Source: Brachypodius melanocephalos (Eukaryota > Chordata > Aves > Passeriformes > Pycnonotidae). Taken from it: DNA of 64,000 nt. The position numbers and the translations under genes were made by a program. The notes under the pieces were generated by a model. That model was not told where the DNA came from. It made no database searches and saw only the letters and a list, made by a program, of their open reading frames with translations. The stretch is taken from contig VZSR01003807.1 in assembly GCA_013398615.1 (NCBI GenBank), forward strand, positions 6,328,935 through 6,392,934, in the 5' to 3' direction. This document shows, in pieces, positions 1 to 8,925 of the stretch. Every line of letters starts with the position of its first letter. Position 1 is the stretch's first letter.

Positions 1-303
1 AAACATAGACGTTTCTTTCAGAACAACATAAAATGAAGATGGTAAAACTCCACTTCATTAAACAGATAATATATCTACTTAAGACAAACAGAAGAATATC
101 TTCAAGTATTCAGTTACATGTCTTTGCCATAAAAAGAAATCTATGATTTGCTTATAAAACACTTTTATTTATTTAGGAAACACACATGCTAAAATTGAAG
201 ATATTGTACTAACATCACAAAAGTTACTGTTTCCTGTTCTGCAATCTACACAGTGAATTGACAGAATGATCAAAATCTCTACAATTTATATTAAGAATAT
301 TAC
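1..303 (-). other. TAB2: TAB2 intron after the large coding exon (5' portion only)
   Basis: On the minus strand the exon ends CACAAG and is followed by GTAATA, a good 5' splice site with its GT at 303-302. The open frame runs 26 codons into the intron and stops at 226-224 (TAA). Two overlapping AATAAA signals follow. The exons for the coiled coil and NZF finger must lie beyond base 1. Nothing else is recognised here. Confidence 0.85.
164..173 (-). promoter_or_regulatory. Candidate intronic polyadenylation signal (overlapping AATAAA pair)
   Basis: The plus strand reads TTTATTTATT at 164-173, so the minus strand carries AATAAATAAA. This is about 130 bases past the 5' splice site and about 50 bases past the in-frame readthrough stop. 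A GT/T-rich stretch (GTGTTTT, then TTTCTTTTT) follows in transcript sense, as expected of a downstream element. AATAAA is common by chance in AT-rich introns, so use is only a possibility. Confidence 0.3.
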
Positions 304-1816
304 CTTGTGTGTAGGCAGCATCATCAGATCCCATACTCAATTTCCGTGCATCACTGATCCTATCCACATGCGCTAAAACAGGGTCAGTGAGATGCTGGAT
401 ACCCTCAGGTTCAACATAGTGATCAGGAAGGTTTAGAAGGTTTGTAGGTTCAAAAGTTGGGGACACTACCCCTGGGGAAACTGCAGGGGGCTTATTTGGA
501 GAAACTGTAATTTTAAAAGTATATTTTGTGTTAGGCTGCGTAACAACCACTCGAGGAGAGGTTGCAGTGGTGCTGTTGCCCACTGCTCGACTCTTGGGTG
601 GATGGTGATGAATAAATGCAGGACCCATGCTTACTTGACCAGACATATTCCTAGCAGTAGTAGATACTCCAGGATTTGTCGATATGAAAAGCGTGGGCTG
701 GTTCCGCACAAGCTGATCATCTCCTGTCGCGGCATTTGCTGAAATGTAGACCTTGGGCTGACCACGTGTGATCACTTCATCAGTATTTGGAGGACTGGCC
801 GATATGTAAACAGTGGGTTGACTTCTACTTAATGTCTGGCTGTTGAGGGAAGAGGGAACAGTGGAGGTGCGAGGGCCAGTTGAACGCAACTTAGAAGAAC
901 TGTTTCTTTGTGGCGGTTCAAGTTTGATTTCAATTTGATTTTTGCGAGGTCCTGTGGATATATTCTGAATGTTGTATTGGCTATGAAGAGAAGATTGCGA
1001 GCTACCAGATGAATGAATCATAGGTGCTTGTGGAGTAGTAGGAGAACTGATGGGCATGTACACATGAGAAGTCTGGTGGCCTTGCTGGTTTGGCTGTGTT
1101 GAGTGTTGCGATGAGGTATGTGGCGTAGTACTGGATGTAGGAATAGTAGTCCAGGGACTCGGCTGCGAAGGCTGGTAGACTTGCTGAGGGTGCATGGGAT
1201 TAAACTGAGATGCCCAGCCTGGCTGCTGCTGTGTCTGTCGAGTGGTACCACTAGGAGCTGTGATGTAAGGCCTAATATAGATAGAATTTCCCTGGGGACT
1301 GTTAAGTACAGGAGGAGGTACACCATGTATGTGCAAAGACGTTGGGGTGTTGCGACCAGGCTGAATGTTTGGGGCTAAAGTTACCATAATGGGGTTGAAT
1401 CTGGGTGTTTGTTGAGACAAGTTAGATACTCCTTTGCTGCCTAGGTGAAATCCAAGATGCTGCCCTGGATTAGAAGCACTAACTGTATTAGCCATCCCAA
1501 AGACATTAAATCCTTGTGGAACCTGCACAGGTGCTGTCTGTGGTTCCTGCTGAAACAGTTCATTGTTGGACTGACTAGTTTGAAGGTGTCCATCACTAAC
1601 ACTGTGAGCTAGAGTCCTACTTCCATTCATTCTACTTCCTTCTCTTCCATGGTGATAGACGTTCTGTGACTGCAAATCCAAATTAAGAGATGTCATGTGA
1701 TTTCGTAGTCCAGGAATCCCAGAATCATCCGAAAAACTCAGGTCTCCTTCACCGTAGAGATACTTTGTGCTCTCCTGAGAGAGAACTGCACAACAGGCAT
1801 CCAAATTATTGTTATT
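304..1816 (-). CDS. TAB2: TAB2 large coding exon (residues 35-538)
   Basis: TAB2 is the adaptor that links K63-polyubiquitin to the TAK1 kinase in NF-kB, JNK and p38 signalling in the cytoplasm. The minus strand encodes 504 codons plus one base. It starts with four Asn codons after an acceptor preceded by a pyrimidine tract (CTGTCTTTTTTAG) and ends in ...DDAAYTQ plus the first base (G) of an Ala codon at the GTAATA donor. The first part (NNNNLDACCAVLSQES) is the last helix of the CUE ubiquitin-binding domain. The rest is the Ser/Pro/Gln-rich linker, with recognisable TAB2 signatures such as RNHMTSLNLDLQSQN, QQTPRFNPIMVTLAPN, NQIEIKLEPPQRN and NTKYTFKITVSPNKPP. RKLSMGSDD near the end resembles a basophilic-kinase site. 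Three 20-residue repeats lie at residues about 366-425. No frameshift or internal stop is seen. TAB3 is the nearest alternative, but the match to TAB2 is near-continuous from memory of the family. Confidence 0.97.
644..823 (-). repeat. TAB2: Three tandem 20-residue repeats inside TAB2 linker
   Basis: In the TAB2 frame, SQPTVYIS starts at residue 366, GQPKVYIS at 386 and NQPTLFIS at 406, an exact 20-residue (60-base) period. Consensus of the core is [S/G/N]-Q-P-[T/K]-[V/L]-[Y/F]-I-S-[A/T]. Units 1 and 2 both end in an Arg just before the next core, after an acidic residue (TDE, GDD). The third unit decays at about residue 425. The DNA copies have diverged, so this is an old duplication or a selected motif array rather than recent slippage. 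Confidence 0.85.
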
Positions 1817-3101
1817 CTAAAAAAGACAGATGAAAGTTTGACATTACTGATAAAATACTGTCACAATTATGTATGAATACATCCAATCATTACTGAAAAA
1901 TTAACAATATAGCATCAGATAGAAAGCTCTAGGTGGCTGGCTAGCTCTCTGGCAGCTGCTCTACACATACAAAGGACTTGCACATGAAGTTCACTGCTCT
2001 GGGAACAGTGACTCAGCCAATGGCACCAAGGGCAGCGGTCTGCATTGCCTCTGAAGCATTGACAGGGAGATCCTGCACCTTGGCAAGCTAGCTTTGTGCA
2101 GTATGATACACCTTGGATGAATACTCTCCCTATTCCTTCTCAGTTTCAGAACCATCTTCAGCAGAGACCAAATCTCTGGCTTTAGGGAGGAAAATGACAG
2201 CAGGAATGGATTCACAGCATCTGCATAGTACTGATTAATAACTTAAAAATGGAAATAAAAACACGTTTATTTTAAATGTTTTCCCAAACACTTCAATACC
2301 AGTCATGAACCAGTTACCTCCTGCTGAAAATAGAAAGTGAAGCTTATGAAGAGAAGAAACAAGCTAACCCAAGGAACTGTACATGACTTCAGAAGAAATG
2401 TAAAAATTCAGTTTATACATATACAGCAGAATTACTCTTTTATAAGATAAAACTATTAATCAAAACCCCAGAGGATATTTGTATTTTCATTTTAATGCAC
2501 TGCTTGCAAGGCTTTTAAATACTTATATTTGTATCTTCTAAAACCTGTAATAGGATGACTTAGAATAGAAACCACAACCTAGCTAATTCTTTTTTTAAGA
2601 ACATTTCAGAAGCAAACTGCTAATCTCTCGTCTCCTTTTCCATATGTTTTATAATATTGTACTCTAATCTTCCCAATTTAGTTTCCTATGCAAGGATTTT
2701 TAGAGAGAGTGAACATGCATCAGTGACCTAATTTCTTCATACTGTGCTCTATCACTTTTCACACAGAACCTCCCACCCTCCAAGAATAAAGGTTAATACT
2801 TTCAGCCAGAAGAGCACCTGCTCAGGCCCATGTTATTAACACTAAATAGGAGGCAAATCCATCCAGCATATAGAAACACTTACTAAAAAAATGCATGTGA
2901 TCAAGGAAAAAAATTGCAAGTGCCAAGTAGCAATATTATCAGTTAGTTAAAGAGTAACACAATCAGATAAACTGATCCATGCTACATGCTTTCTATTATG
3001 TCATTTTTGTTAAACTAGCAGACATTTCTCATTCTTCAACCAGGATGAAGGAGATAGTGCTGTGCAGATATAGCAAGACTGTCTTTACCTTACAGATGTA
3101 C

Positions 3102-3135
3102 AAAAAGAAAAAAAAAGAAAAAAAGAAAAAAAACA
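3102..3135. repeat. A-rich low-complexity tract
   Basis: Runs of A broken by single G residues at intervals of a few bases. A similar purine tract lies at 3970-4000. These are simple sequence in the TAB2 intron without further assignment. Confidence 0.8.
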
Positions 3136-5747
3136 GAATTGAGAGAGGGATGACAAGGCTAAACTTCACCCACAAAACCAAAACTGTGTATTCATTCAGA
3201 CCAGATGCAGTTCTGGATTCTTCCAAATTAAAACAAAAGAAAAATCCCCAAAAAACCCCAACCATAAAACTTTTAAAAATGATAGGATTCCCCAAAGGCT
3301 ATCTAACAAGCCAGCTCTATATAAAGATTGCTGCAAAAAAGTATTCAGAGATATGAAAACAGATCAAATTGATGATATGCATATTCGCTTTAGATTGGAA
3401 TAAGGACCAGAGGACGAAGTAATCAAAGGAAGTTAGTAGTGAAGAAAGGAAACACACGGACAGAACAGTGGGTAAGAGAAGCTATGAACAATAGCCTGGT
3501 ATTTGTTGCAAAGGAGAAAAGGGAGCCAGAAAAGGGAAAAAGAGAGGATGCCACAGAAAAACAAGCTAGAAAGATCTCAAAGGCAGATTTTGCAAGAAGT
3601 GAATTAAAATTATTAACAGAAAGGCCAAAAATACCAAACCAAAAATGAACAGGCCAAGCTTGCAAGGCCCTTACATTCAGCTTGAATGCATTTCTTTGGA
3701 CAATTTTTTATTTCTTTTTTAAGACCGCATCCAATCAATTCCCAAATTTCAATGACGTCAATGAGAAAATTGGAGAACTCAAAGGGGAAACGGGGGCACA
3801 TGGAACCCCTGGCATCTTCTGGCTGGCAGAGGCAGAGTTTCAACCGCTTCTAGCTCTTTACAGATCAGAGAACCGGTTGATGGCAGACTGAGCATATTCC
3901 AGCAAAACAATACCCCTCATCTTATCTCTGCCCATGTCCCAATTGAGTTTAAAATGTTGGCACCCTGAAAGAGAAAGAAAAAAAAAAGAAAGAATAAGAA
4001 TGTTTGGAAGGAAATGAGGAAGCAAGGAGAGGACGTAGACTTGAGGAGCAGGTATAGAATGCTCCAGACACAAAAAATAGGACAACAGGGAGCAACGTCC
4101 ACAGACTCCGGGCACTGCAGTGACTCCTTTAAATGAGGAGAATGGGAGAGCTGAATGCAGGAGGCTTGTTGGGAAGAATATAGGGATACAAAACCTTTGA
4201 GGAATATTCAGTGCTGTCAGCCCAAAACTTTTTACTCTCTAGATTAAGCAGGTTTAAGTTTCCTCCTATTAGCTCTTTGGTGATCCTCTGTTTTTAGTAT
4301 GCTATATATTATTTAGGTATTTCAACAGCGGGGTATTTACCTCAAGGTATTTGCATATTCTCTTTGTCCTTTATTTTTTTCATTATAAGCATATAATGCT
4401 ATAAACCTTCCTTCAGAAAGAGCTGTAAGTGTTTGGCTACAAAGAATTCATGGAGGATGACTGAAGTATCTGTACATTTTTTCTGCACAATTCACAGTAA
4501 TCCAAAGAAACTTTCTTGTTATAAAAGCCTCATCAATAATACTAAAAACTACATAATTGATTATATTCTTTCAGATTCTCACTTGGGGCGTCTTAAATTT
4601 CTAGCTTAAAAATAACTTCACCCTGACATATGATGCTTGCACATAAGGTACGGTTGGGCAAAGGTATTTCTTAAACCTCCTCAAGTATTTGTCTTTGACC
4701 TAAACTACACTTACTGTCGTTATTGGAAATTCCTTCTACCATATTCAAGGTGGCAGAACTCAGGATTCAGACACTGTTCCAGCAGCACTGTAAACATGTT
4801 CACAAGTACTCTCAAATTCTGCTTTTCAATCGTTCTCATCAGTCCAAGTACAAAATTTGTTGAAGAAGTCATGTTAGACAGCTTTTATAACAACAACCCC
4901 AAACAAACCAAAACACAAACAAACAAAACATCAAGCCAAACAAAGTAGCAAAGCTAGAAGTTGCCAGAGAAACCAGAGCTCATGAAATTTCAAAGAACAC
5001 GACAGGATTTTCTTGGTGAGTCTTAGCTCTCAATTCACAAAGAAGGTAGCTTTCCAGTGTGACAATTAGTTTAACAATACCTAACACACATGGAACATTA
5101 ATTATTTTAGACTGTTTTTGAAAGATTCTCTTATGAAAGCAGACTTAGAACACTTCCTCAAAATCTAAACCCTTCCCCATAAATCTGTCACAATATGGGA
5201 TGTACAGTATCTTTTCTTCACAGTTATAAGGCTCTTTTTATTAAAAGAAATCCACTATATTCAATGTTATGAAGAACTCTGAGTCTATTAAAGACAAGCA
5301 TTAGTTTTTAAATTTATCAAATTTATTACATTCAGAAGATTACTGATGCATTCACTCCATCAAGTCCACAGACCTTGCTGAACAAGCAGTTCTCATGTTT
5401 GAAGAATAAAAATGTACCTGTAGTATAAAGTCCTATACAGCACTAACATAAAAATAGCAGTGTACAATCCTCAGAACAAGTACAGTCAATTTACACTCTG
5501 ATTCACTTTCCTTTTCATATATAATGACTAAATAACGAGAAAGAAGGTACTGGATAAAGCTTGAAACCTCATGAGCCCCAAGCAGAATTTTGCCTTCTTG
5601 CAAATCAAAATCAATTCTGCTGACAAAATACATTTCTCACAAGTTCTTACTCTAAAAAGACTGGAGAGTCATGATAAAGTCTTGGTAATATGAATGTTAA
5701 ATTATCACAGACACTTAACAACAGTAGGAACACTTCATTTGGATGTA

Positions 5748-5815
5748 TGTGTGTGTGAGTACATATACATATATAAGTATAGAAAATATGTATTTCATAT
5801 ATAAAAATACATATA
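5748..5815. repeat. TG/TA-rich degenerate microsatellite
   Basis: Alternating TGTGTGTG followed by ACATATACATATATAAG and further TATATA-type dinucleotides. It is an impure purine-pyrimidine alternating stretch in the TAB2 intron. Confidence 0.75.
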
Positions 5816-6414
5816 AATAGCAAGACAAACAATAACGGTATAAAGAATGTTGAATCATAGCCACAGATGTCCTAGCCGTAGTCCAGAGACAACTTCTGGG
5901 AAGCCATAATCCATCATTTTTTATTAGGGTATATTGATCAGTAGGATTATTTGGATAATTCTCTTATTAACCACAGTAAATTAAAAGTTGAATATCTTAG
6001 AATGAAAAAGATAATCAATCTGGATGGCTGCTTTGAATTCATGGAAAATGCAAAGCAAACATGTTTAAATAACATCGTAAAATAAGTCTATCAGCATTTG
6101 TTAACTTTAGGCATTTAGGTGCTATGTGCTATTTATGTGCTATAGAGGGACATGAATTTATCTTCTGAAGTAGCTAACATGATGTTACAAAGCAAGAAGC
6201 TGATACAAAATACAGTACATGTTCTGATAGAGGCAGCATTAAAAACAGACAGCTGCACATAGAAGTTGAGAATATGCAGCTTTAGCACTAACTACAGCAC
6301 TGGTCAAAATGCTTTGTTACTATCAAGCCCAACAGAAATCCATCAATTAACTACACAGACTCCAAAGGTACAGCAAGAAAAAAGAAGATGTCTTATTTAT
6401 TCTATTTCTATCAA

Positions 6415-6422
<8 letters not shown>

Positions 6423-6446
<24 letters not shown>

Positions 6447-6447
6447 A
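6423..6447. repeat. A25 homopolymer
   Basis: Twenty-five consecutive A residues. It could be the tail of an unrecognised plus-strand retrocopy ending here, or a plain slippage tract. The sequence to its left is AT-rich and not recognisable as a gene copy, so the tail reading is unsupported. Confidence 0.85.
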
Positions 6448-6780
6448 GAAAGGTCATCCATCTGGCAGCCAAAGCCCTGGGCAGAGGCACACCAGTGCCT
6501 CACCCCTACTCAGGTCTACCATGGTGGAGCTGAGGCTACAAGCACCTTGTCCTGCCTGAGAGAGCCTGACTCAAGCACCTGGCTGTGCCCACATCACTCT
6601 CCAGGCTTCTGCTGCAGAGGTACCTAAGGCCACCAGTGCTGGCTCTGCGGGCCAAGGGAGCTGGGAATCGAAAGCATTGGGCCCAACCTGCATGCAGGCA
6701 AGGGCCCACCTTTAATTCTGACAGAGACCAGGTAGCAAAGTTGCTTCTGGACCTGCTCCAACACTCTAATAAAAATTAAA
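6448..6780. other. GC-richer islet, unassigned
   Basis: About 330 bases clearly richer in G and C than the AT-rich intron around them, directly abutting the A25 run on the left and an AATAAAATTTTAAA-like AT stretch on the right. Open frames on the plus strand are short and show no recognisable domain. It may be a transposon fragment or a conserved noncoding block. I cannot assign it. Confidence 0.4.
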
Positions 6781-7177
6781 ATAAAATTTTAAAATGCCAC
6801 ACTTTATAGCATTGCCTTAAATTGTGCCTGCTGGACTCAAATTGACTTTGCATCCCTCCTTTTGCCCCAATTAGTTTTAGCTCTTAAGATGGCTAAAAGG
6901 CATGAGCATACTGATTGGTGAGACAGTAGTCTCCATGCACACGCTGATTATTGATTTACAGGCTGATTTACTTTGGACCACCCCTGATTAGGCATGGAAA
7001 AAGAGAAGCCAATTAAACACTTTGCTTGCTGTGCAATATAAAGAAATTTGCTGCGTGTATTTTTCTCATTTAGAGAAAAACAAAAAGAAAAGCATCTGCT
7101 TTCAAAGGGGACGCCCGTACAGAAAACTTAAATTAGCAACGCTGCTTACGTGTACAGCCATGAACAGAGTTACTGAC

Positions 7178-7279
7178 CTGTAACATGCATCTGGACACAA
7201 CACCTTCAGGTACCTCAGGAAACTTCTGTCGCAGGTCATGTAAAACCTGAATATCAATTTGCTGGCTTCCTTGGGCCAT
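7178..7279 (-). CDS. TAB2: TAB2 first coding exon (residues 1-34, start of the CUE domain)
   Basis: Minus-strand ATG at 7279-7277 opens 34 codons beginning MAQGSQQIDIQVLHDLRQKF and ending ...SRCMLQ, closing at CAG followed by the donor GTCAGT. The segment is the first two helices of the CUE domain (the region about residues 8-51 of TAB2), which binds ubiquitin. The FPEVPEG stretch fits the FP motif of CUE domains. The start context is weak: the -3 base is C, although +4 is G. The frame joins in phase 0 to the exon ending at 1816 and gives a continuous TAB2 sequence. The exon is far too short to stand out as an open frame by itself and was found by matching the expected N terminus. Confidence 0.97.
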
Positions 7280-7320
7280 TCGTATATTGCCTGGTCAGGA
7301 TTGTTTTTCAACAGGCAGTT

Positions 7321-7347
7321 TTAGGCCTCAGTAAAGGGAGTACTCAT
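7321..7347 (-). promoter_or_regulatory. Upstream ORF 2 (8 codons), overlapping the stop of uORF 1
   Basis: ATG at 7347-7345 overlaps the uORF 1 stop as ATGA. It encodes MSTPFTEA and ends at TAA (7323-7321), leaving 41 bases to the main start codon. The -3 base is G. There is no further ATG between its stop and the TAB2 start. Confidence 0.6.
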
Positions 7348-7364
7348 CTCTTCTGTCCCAGCAT
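7344..7364 (-). promoter_or_regulatory. Upstream ORF 1 (6 codons)
   Basis: ATG at 7364-7362 encodes MLGQKR and stops at TGA (7346-7344). The -3 base is A, a better start context than the main TAB2 ATG. The ATG is only 3 bases inside the exon, so it exists in any transcript using this acceptor. Confidence 0.6.
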
Positions 7365-7367
7365 TTT

Positions 7368-8602
7368 CTGGAAGAGAAAAGAAAGCCTTGAGACACAAAA
7401 GCAAGCAACAAAAGAATACCCCAAAAAAACTGAAACACACATACAAAATTATGCAATTATGCATAATTTTCAATTATGCAACCTAAGTCTGTACTTTATG
7501 TTGATGTTTTCCTTTGTAACATCTCTGGGTAAGTAATTGTCCTTCATGCACTCATAACCTTGAAAACTGCCCATTTACAGACACATCCGGGGATCAGTTT
7601 CCTTCTATATTTGGGTTTATACTGATATTATAGAATACATTAAGAATAAGAAAAATACTTGATTTATCAAAGTATTAAAATTATTTGGTTTAAGAACAGC
7701 ATTTTTACTTATTTTAAACACAACTGAACACAGAGTAGTCCACATCAAATATCAGAAAATAGTGTTCACTCAAGTTTCAAATGTACTTGCATTTTTACCT
7801 TTACCATCATTTTTGTTTACTGTCAGGATATTGTGGATAATAGAAGTTTAGTGTCTCTAAGTTGCAGAATTTATAGCAATTGTCTACTTGGTTTTCACCC
7901 AACATACTTCAGAATAGTCTGAAATTATTAGTAGAAGGAAATAACATTGCAACAACTTAGGCTTCTTCAATTAATTCTGTTTCTGCTTTGAAGGGAATTA
8001 TGAAGAGCTATGAATAAGACTATTTCACAATCACCCAATCAACACATTCATACAAATTACTACACAAATGTCCAGACCATTTGATATCTACAGGGTTTTA
8101 GCAAGAAGAATTTCTATCAATAAATCTTAAAGGAATGCACCTGTGTGTTAAGCAATGGAATAGTATCTTCTTCATATAAAATAATACTATAAATAAATGT
8201 GACCATACAGTTCATAAAAACCCAACATAGTCAACTCCAATGTACATTTACCTCTTAAATTAGCAAATCTCATTCAAGCATCTCCATGAATTTTATTCAC
8301 TTTCTCTGTGGCAGTAGTAGAGCAATTTAAAGTTACTCAGTCTATGTCTCACTAGGAGTACACCCATGTTATTTCTTCAGTGGTTTACAGTGCTAGACTA
8401 ATCTGACCAGTGACAAGACACTACTGATCTTACACCTTTAAAGAAATTATAAGGAAAAATACTGTTCAAATTAAACAACTAAACAATTGCATTGTTTATC
8501 AAAAACTGTACTGCAATACTTCTCTAATTAAACTTCAAACCCAACGAGATCACAGCAAGTCCACAAAAACAAAAGATTCTTTTAACAAGAATCAATCAGA
8601 GA
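7368..8602 (-). other. TAB2: TAB2 first intron, 3' end
   Basis: AT-rich intron sequence up to the splice acceptor at 7368. It holds the 7445-7470 palindrome. No exon or recognised repeat is seen in the remainder. Confidence 0.7.
7445..7470. repeat. 11-bp perfect inverted repeat with ATGCA motifs
   Basis: AAAATTATGCA, spacer ATTA, then TGCATAATTTT. A third partial ATTATGCAA follows at about 7473-7481. The repeated ATGCAA/TTATGCAAT words resemble POU-octamer and C/EBP half-sites, but in AT-rich DNA this is weak evidence. It lies about 80-100 bases upstream (transcript sense) of the exon acceptor. Confidence 0.6.
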
Positions 8603-8702
8603 NNNNNNNNNNNNNNNNNNNNNNNNNNNNNNNNNNNNNNNNNNNNNNNNNNNNNNNNNNNNNNNNNNNNNNNNNNNNNNNNNNNNNNNNNNNNNNNNNN
8701 NN
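8603..8702. other. Assembly gap (100 N)
   Basis: Exactly 100 N, the usual placeholder for a gap of unknown length. The CR1 fragment on its right stops at the gap edge and there is no CR1 on its left, so the gap probably hides more of the element. Confidence 0.99.
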
Positions 8703-8925
8703 TCCTGTCCAAGCCATGGGCTGCCAGCTTTTCCAGGAGTATGCCATGGGAGACAGTGTCAAAGGCTTTGCTGTACACAACACCCACAGACTTTCCTGCA
8801 TCCACCAGTCGGGTCACCTGGTCATAAAAGGAGACCAGGTTGGTCAAACACGACCTTGTTACCCTCCTAAACTCATGCTGGCTGGGCCTGATACCCTGGC
8901 CATCCTGTAAGTGCTGCATAATGAA
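8703..8925 (-). mobile_element. CR1 LINE fragment (reverse transcriptase region)
   Basis: The minus-strand frame contains SCLTNLVSFYDQVTRLVDAG, SKAFDTVSH and ILLEKLAAHGLDR, the characteristic CR1 ORF2 reverse-transcriptase block. Relative to the family, a few residues before SKAFDTVSH are missing (VVYSKAF rather than VVYLDFSKAF), and the element is cut off on its 3' side by the assembly gap. It is a dead fragment inside the TAB2 intron and lies in the same orientation as the gene. Confidence 0.92.

Larger units (their letters stand above)
1817..7177 (-). other. TAB2: TAB2 intron splitting the CUE domain (about 5.4 kb)
   Basis: The intron runs from donor GTCAGT (GT at 7177-7176) to the acceptor AG at 1818-1817 and is phase 0, between Gln34 and Asn35. 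It contains low-complexity A/G and CA-rich tracts (3102-3135, 3970-4000, about 4890-4946), a TG/TA microsatellite-like stretch (5748-5815), an A25 run (6423-6447) and a GC-richer islet (6448-6780). No exon, RNA gene or recognisable transposon was identified, and the open frames inside it have no recognisable protein features. Confidence 0.85.
7280..7367 (-). other. TAB2: TAB2 5'UTR part of the start-codon exon
   Basis: The acceptor TTTTCTCTTCCAG ends at 7368, so the exon begins AAAATGCTGGG at 7367 and has 88 untranslated bases before the ATG. The upstream part of the 5'UTR must come from one or more noncoding exons, probably in the CpG island near 48.3-48.8 kb. Two short upstream ORFs are in this segment. 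Confidence 0.85.

Noticed and set aside
2979..3356. 125-codon lysine-rich plus-strand frame
   Set aside because: Its centre is the A-rich low-complexity tract; it has no recognisable protein features and lies in a TAB2 intron.
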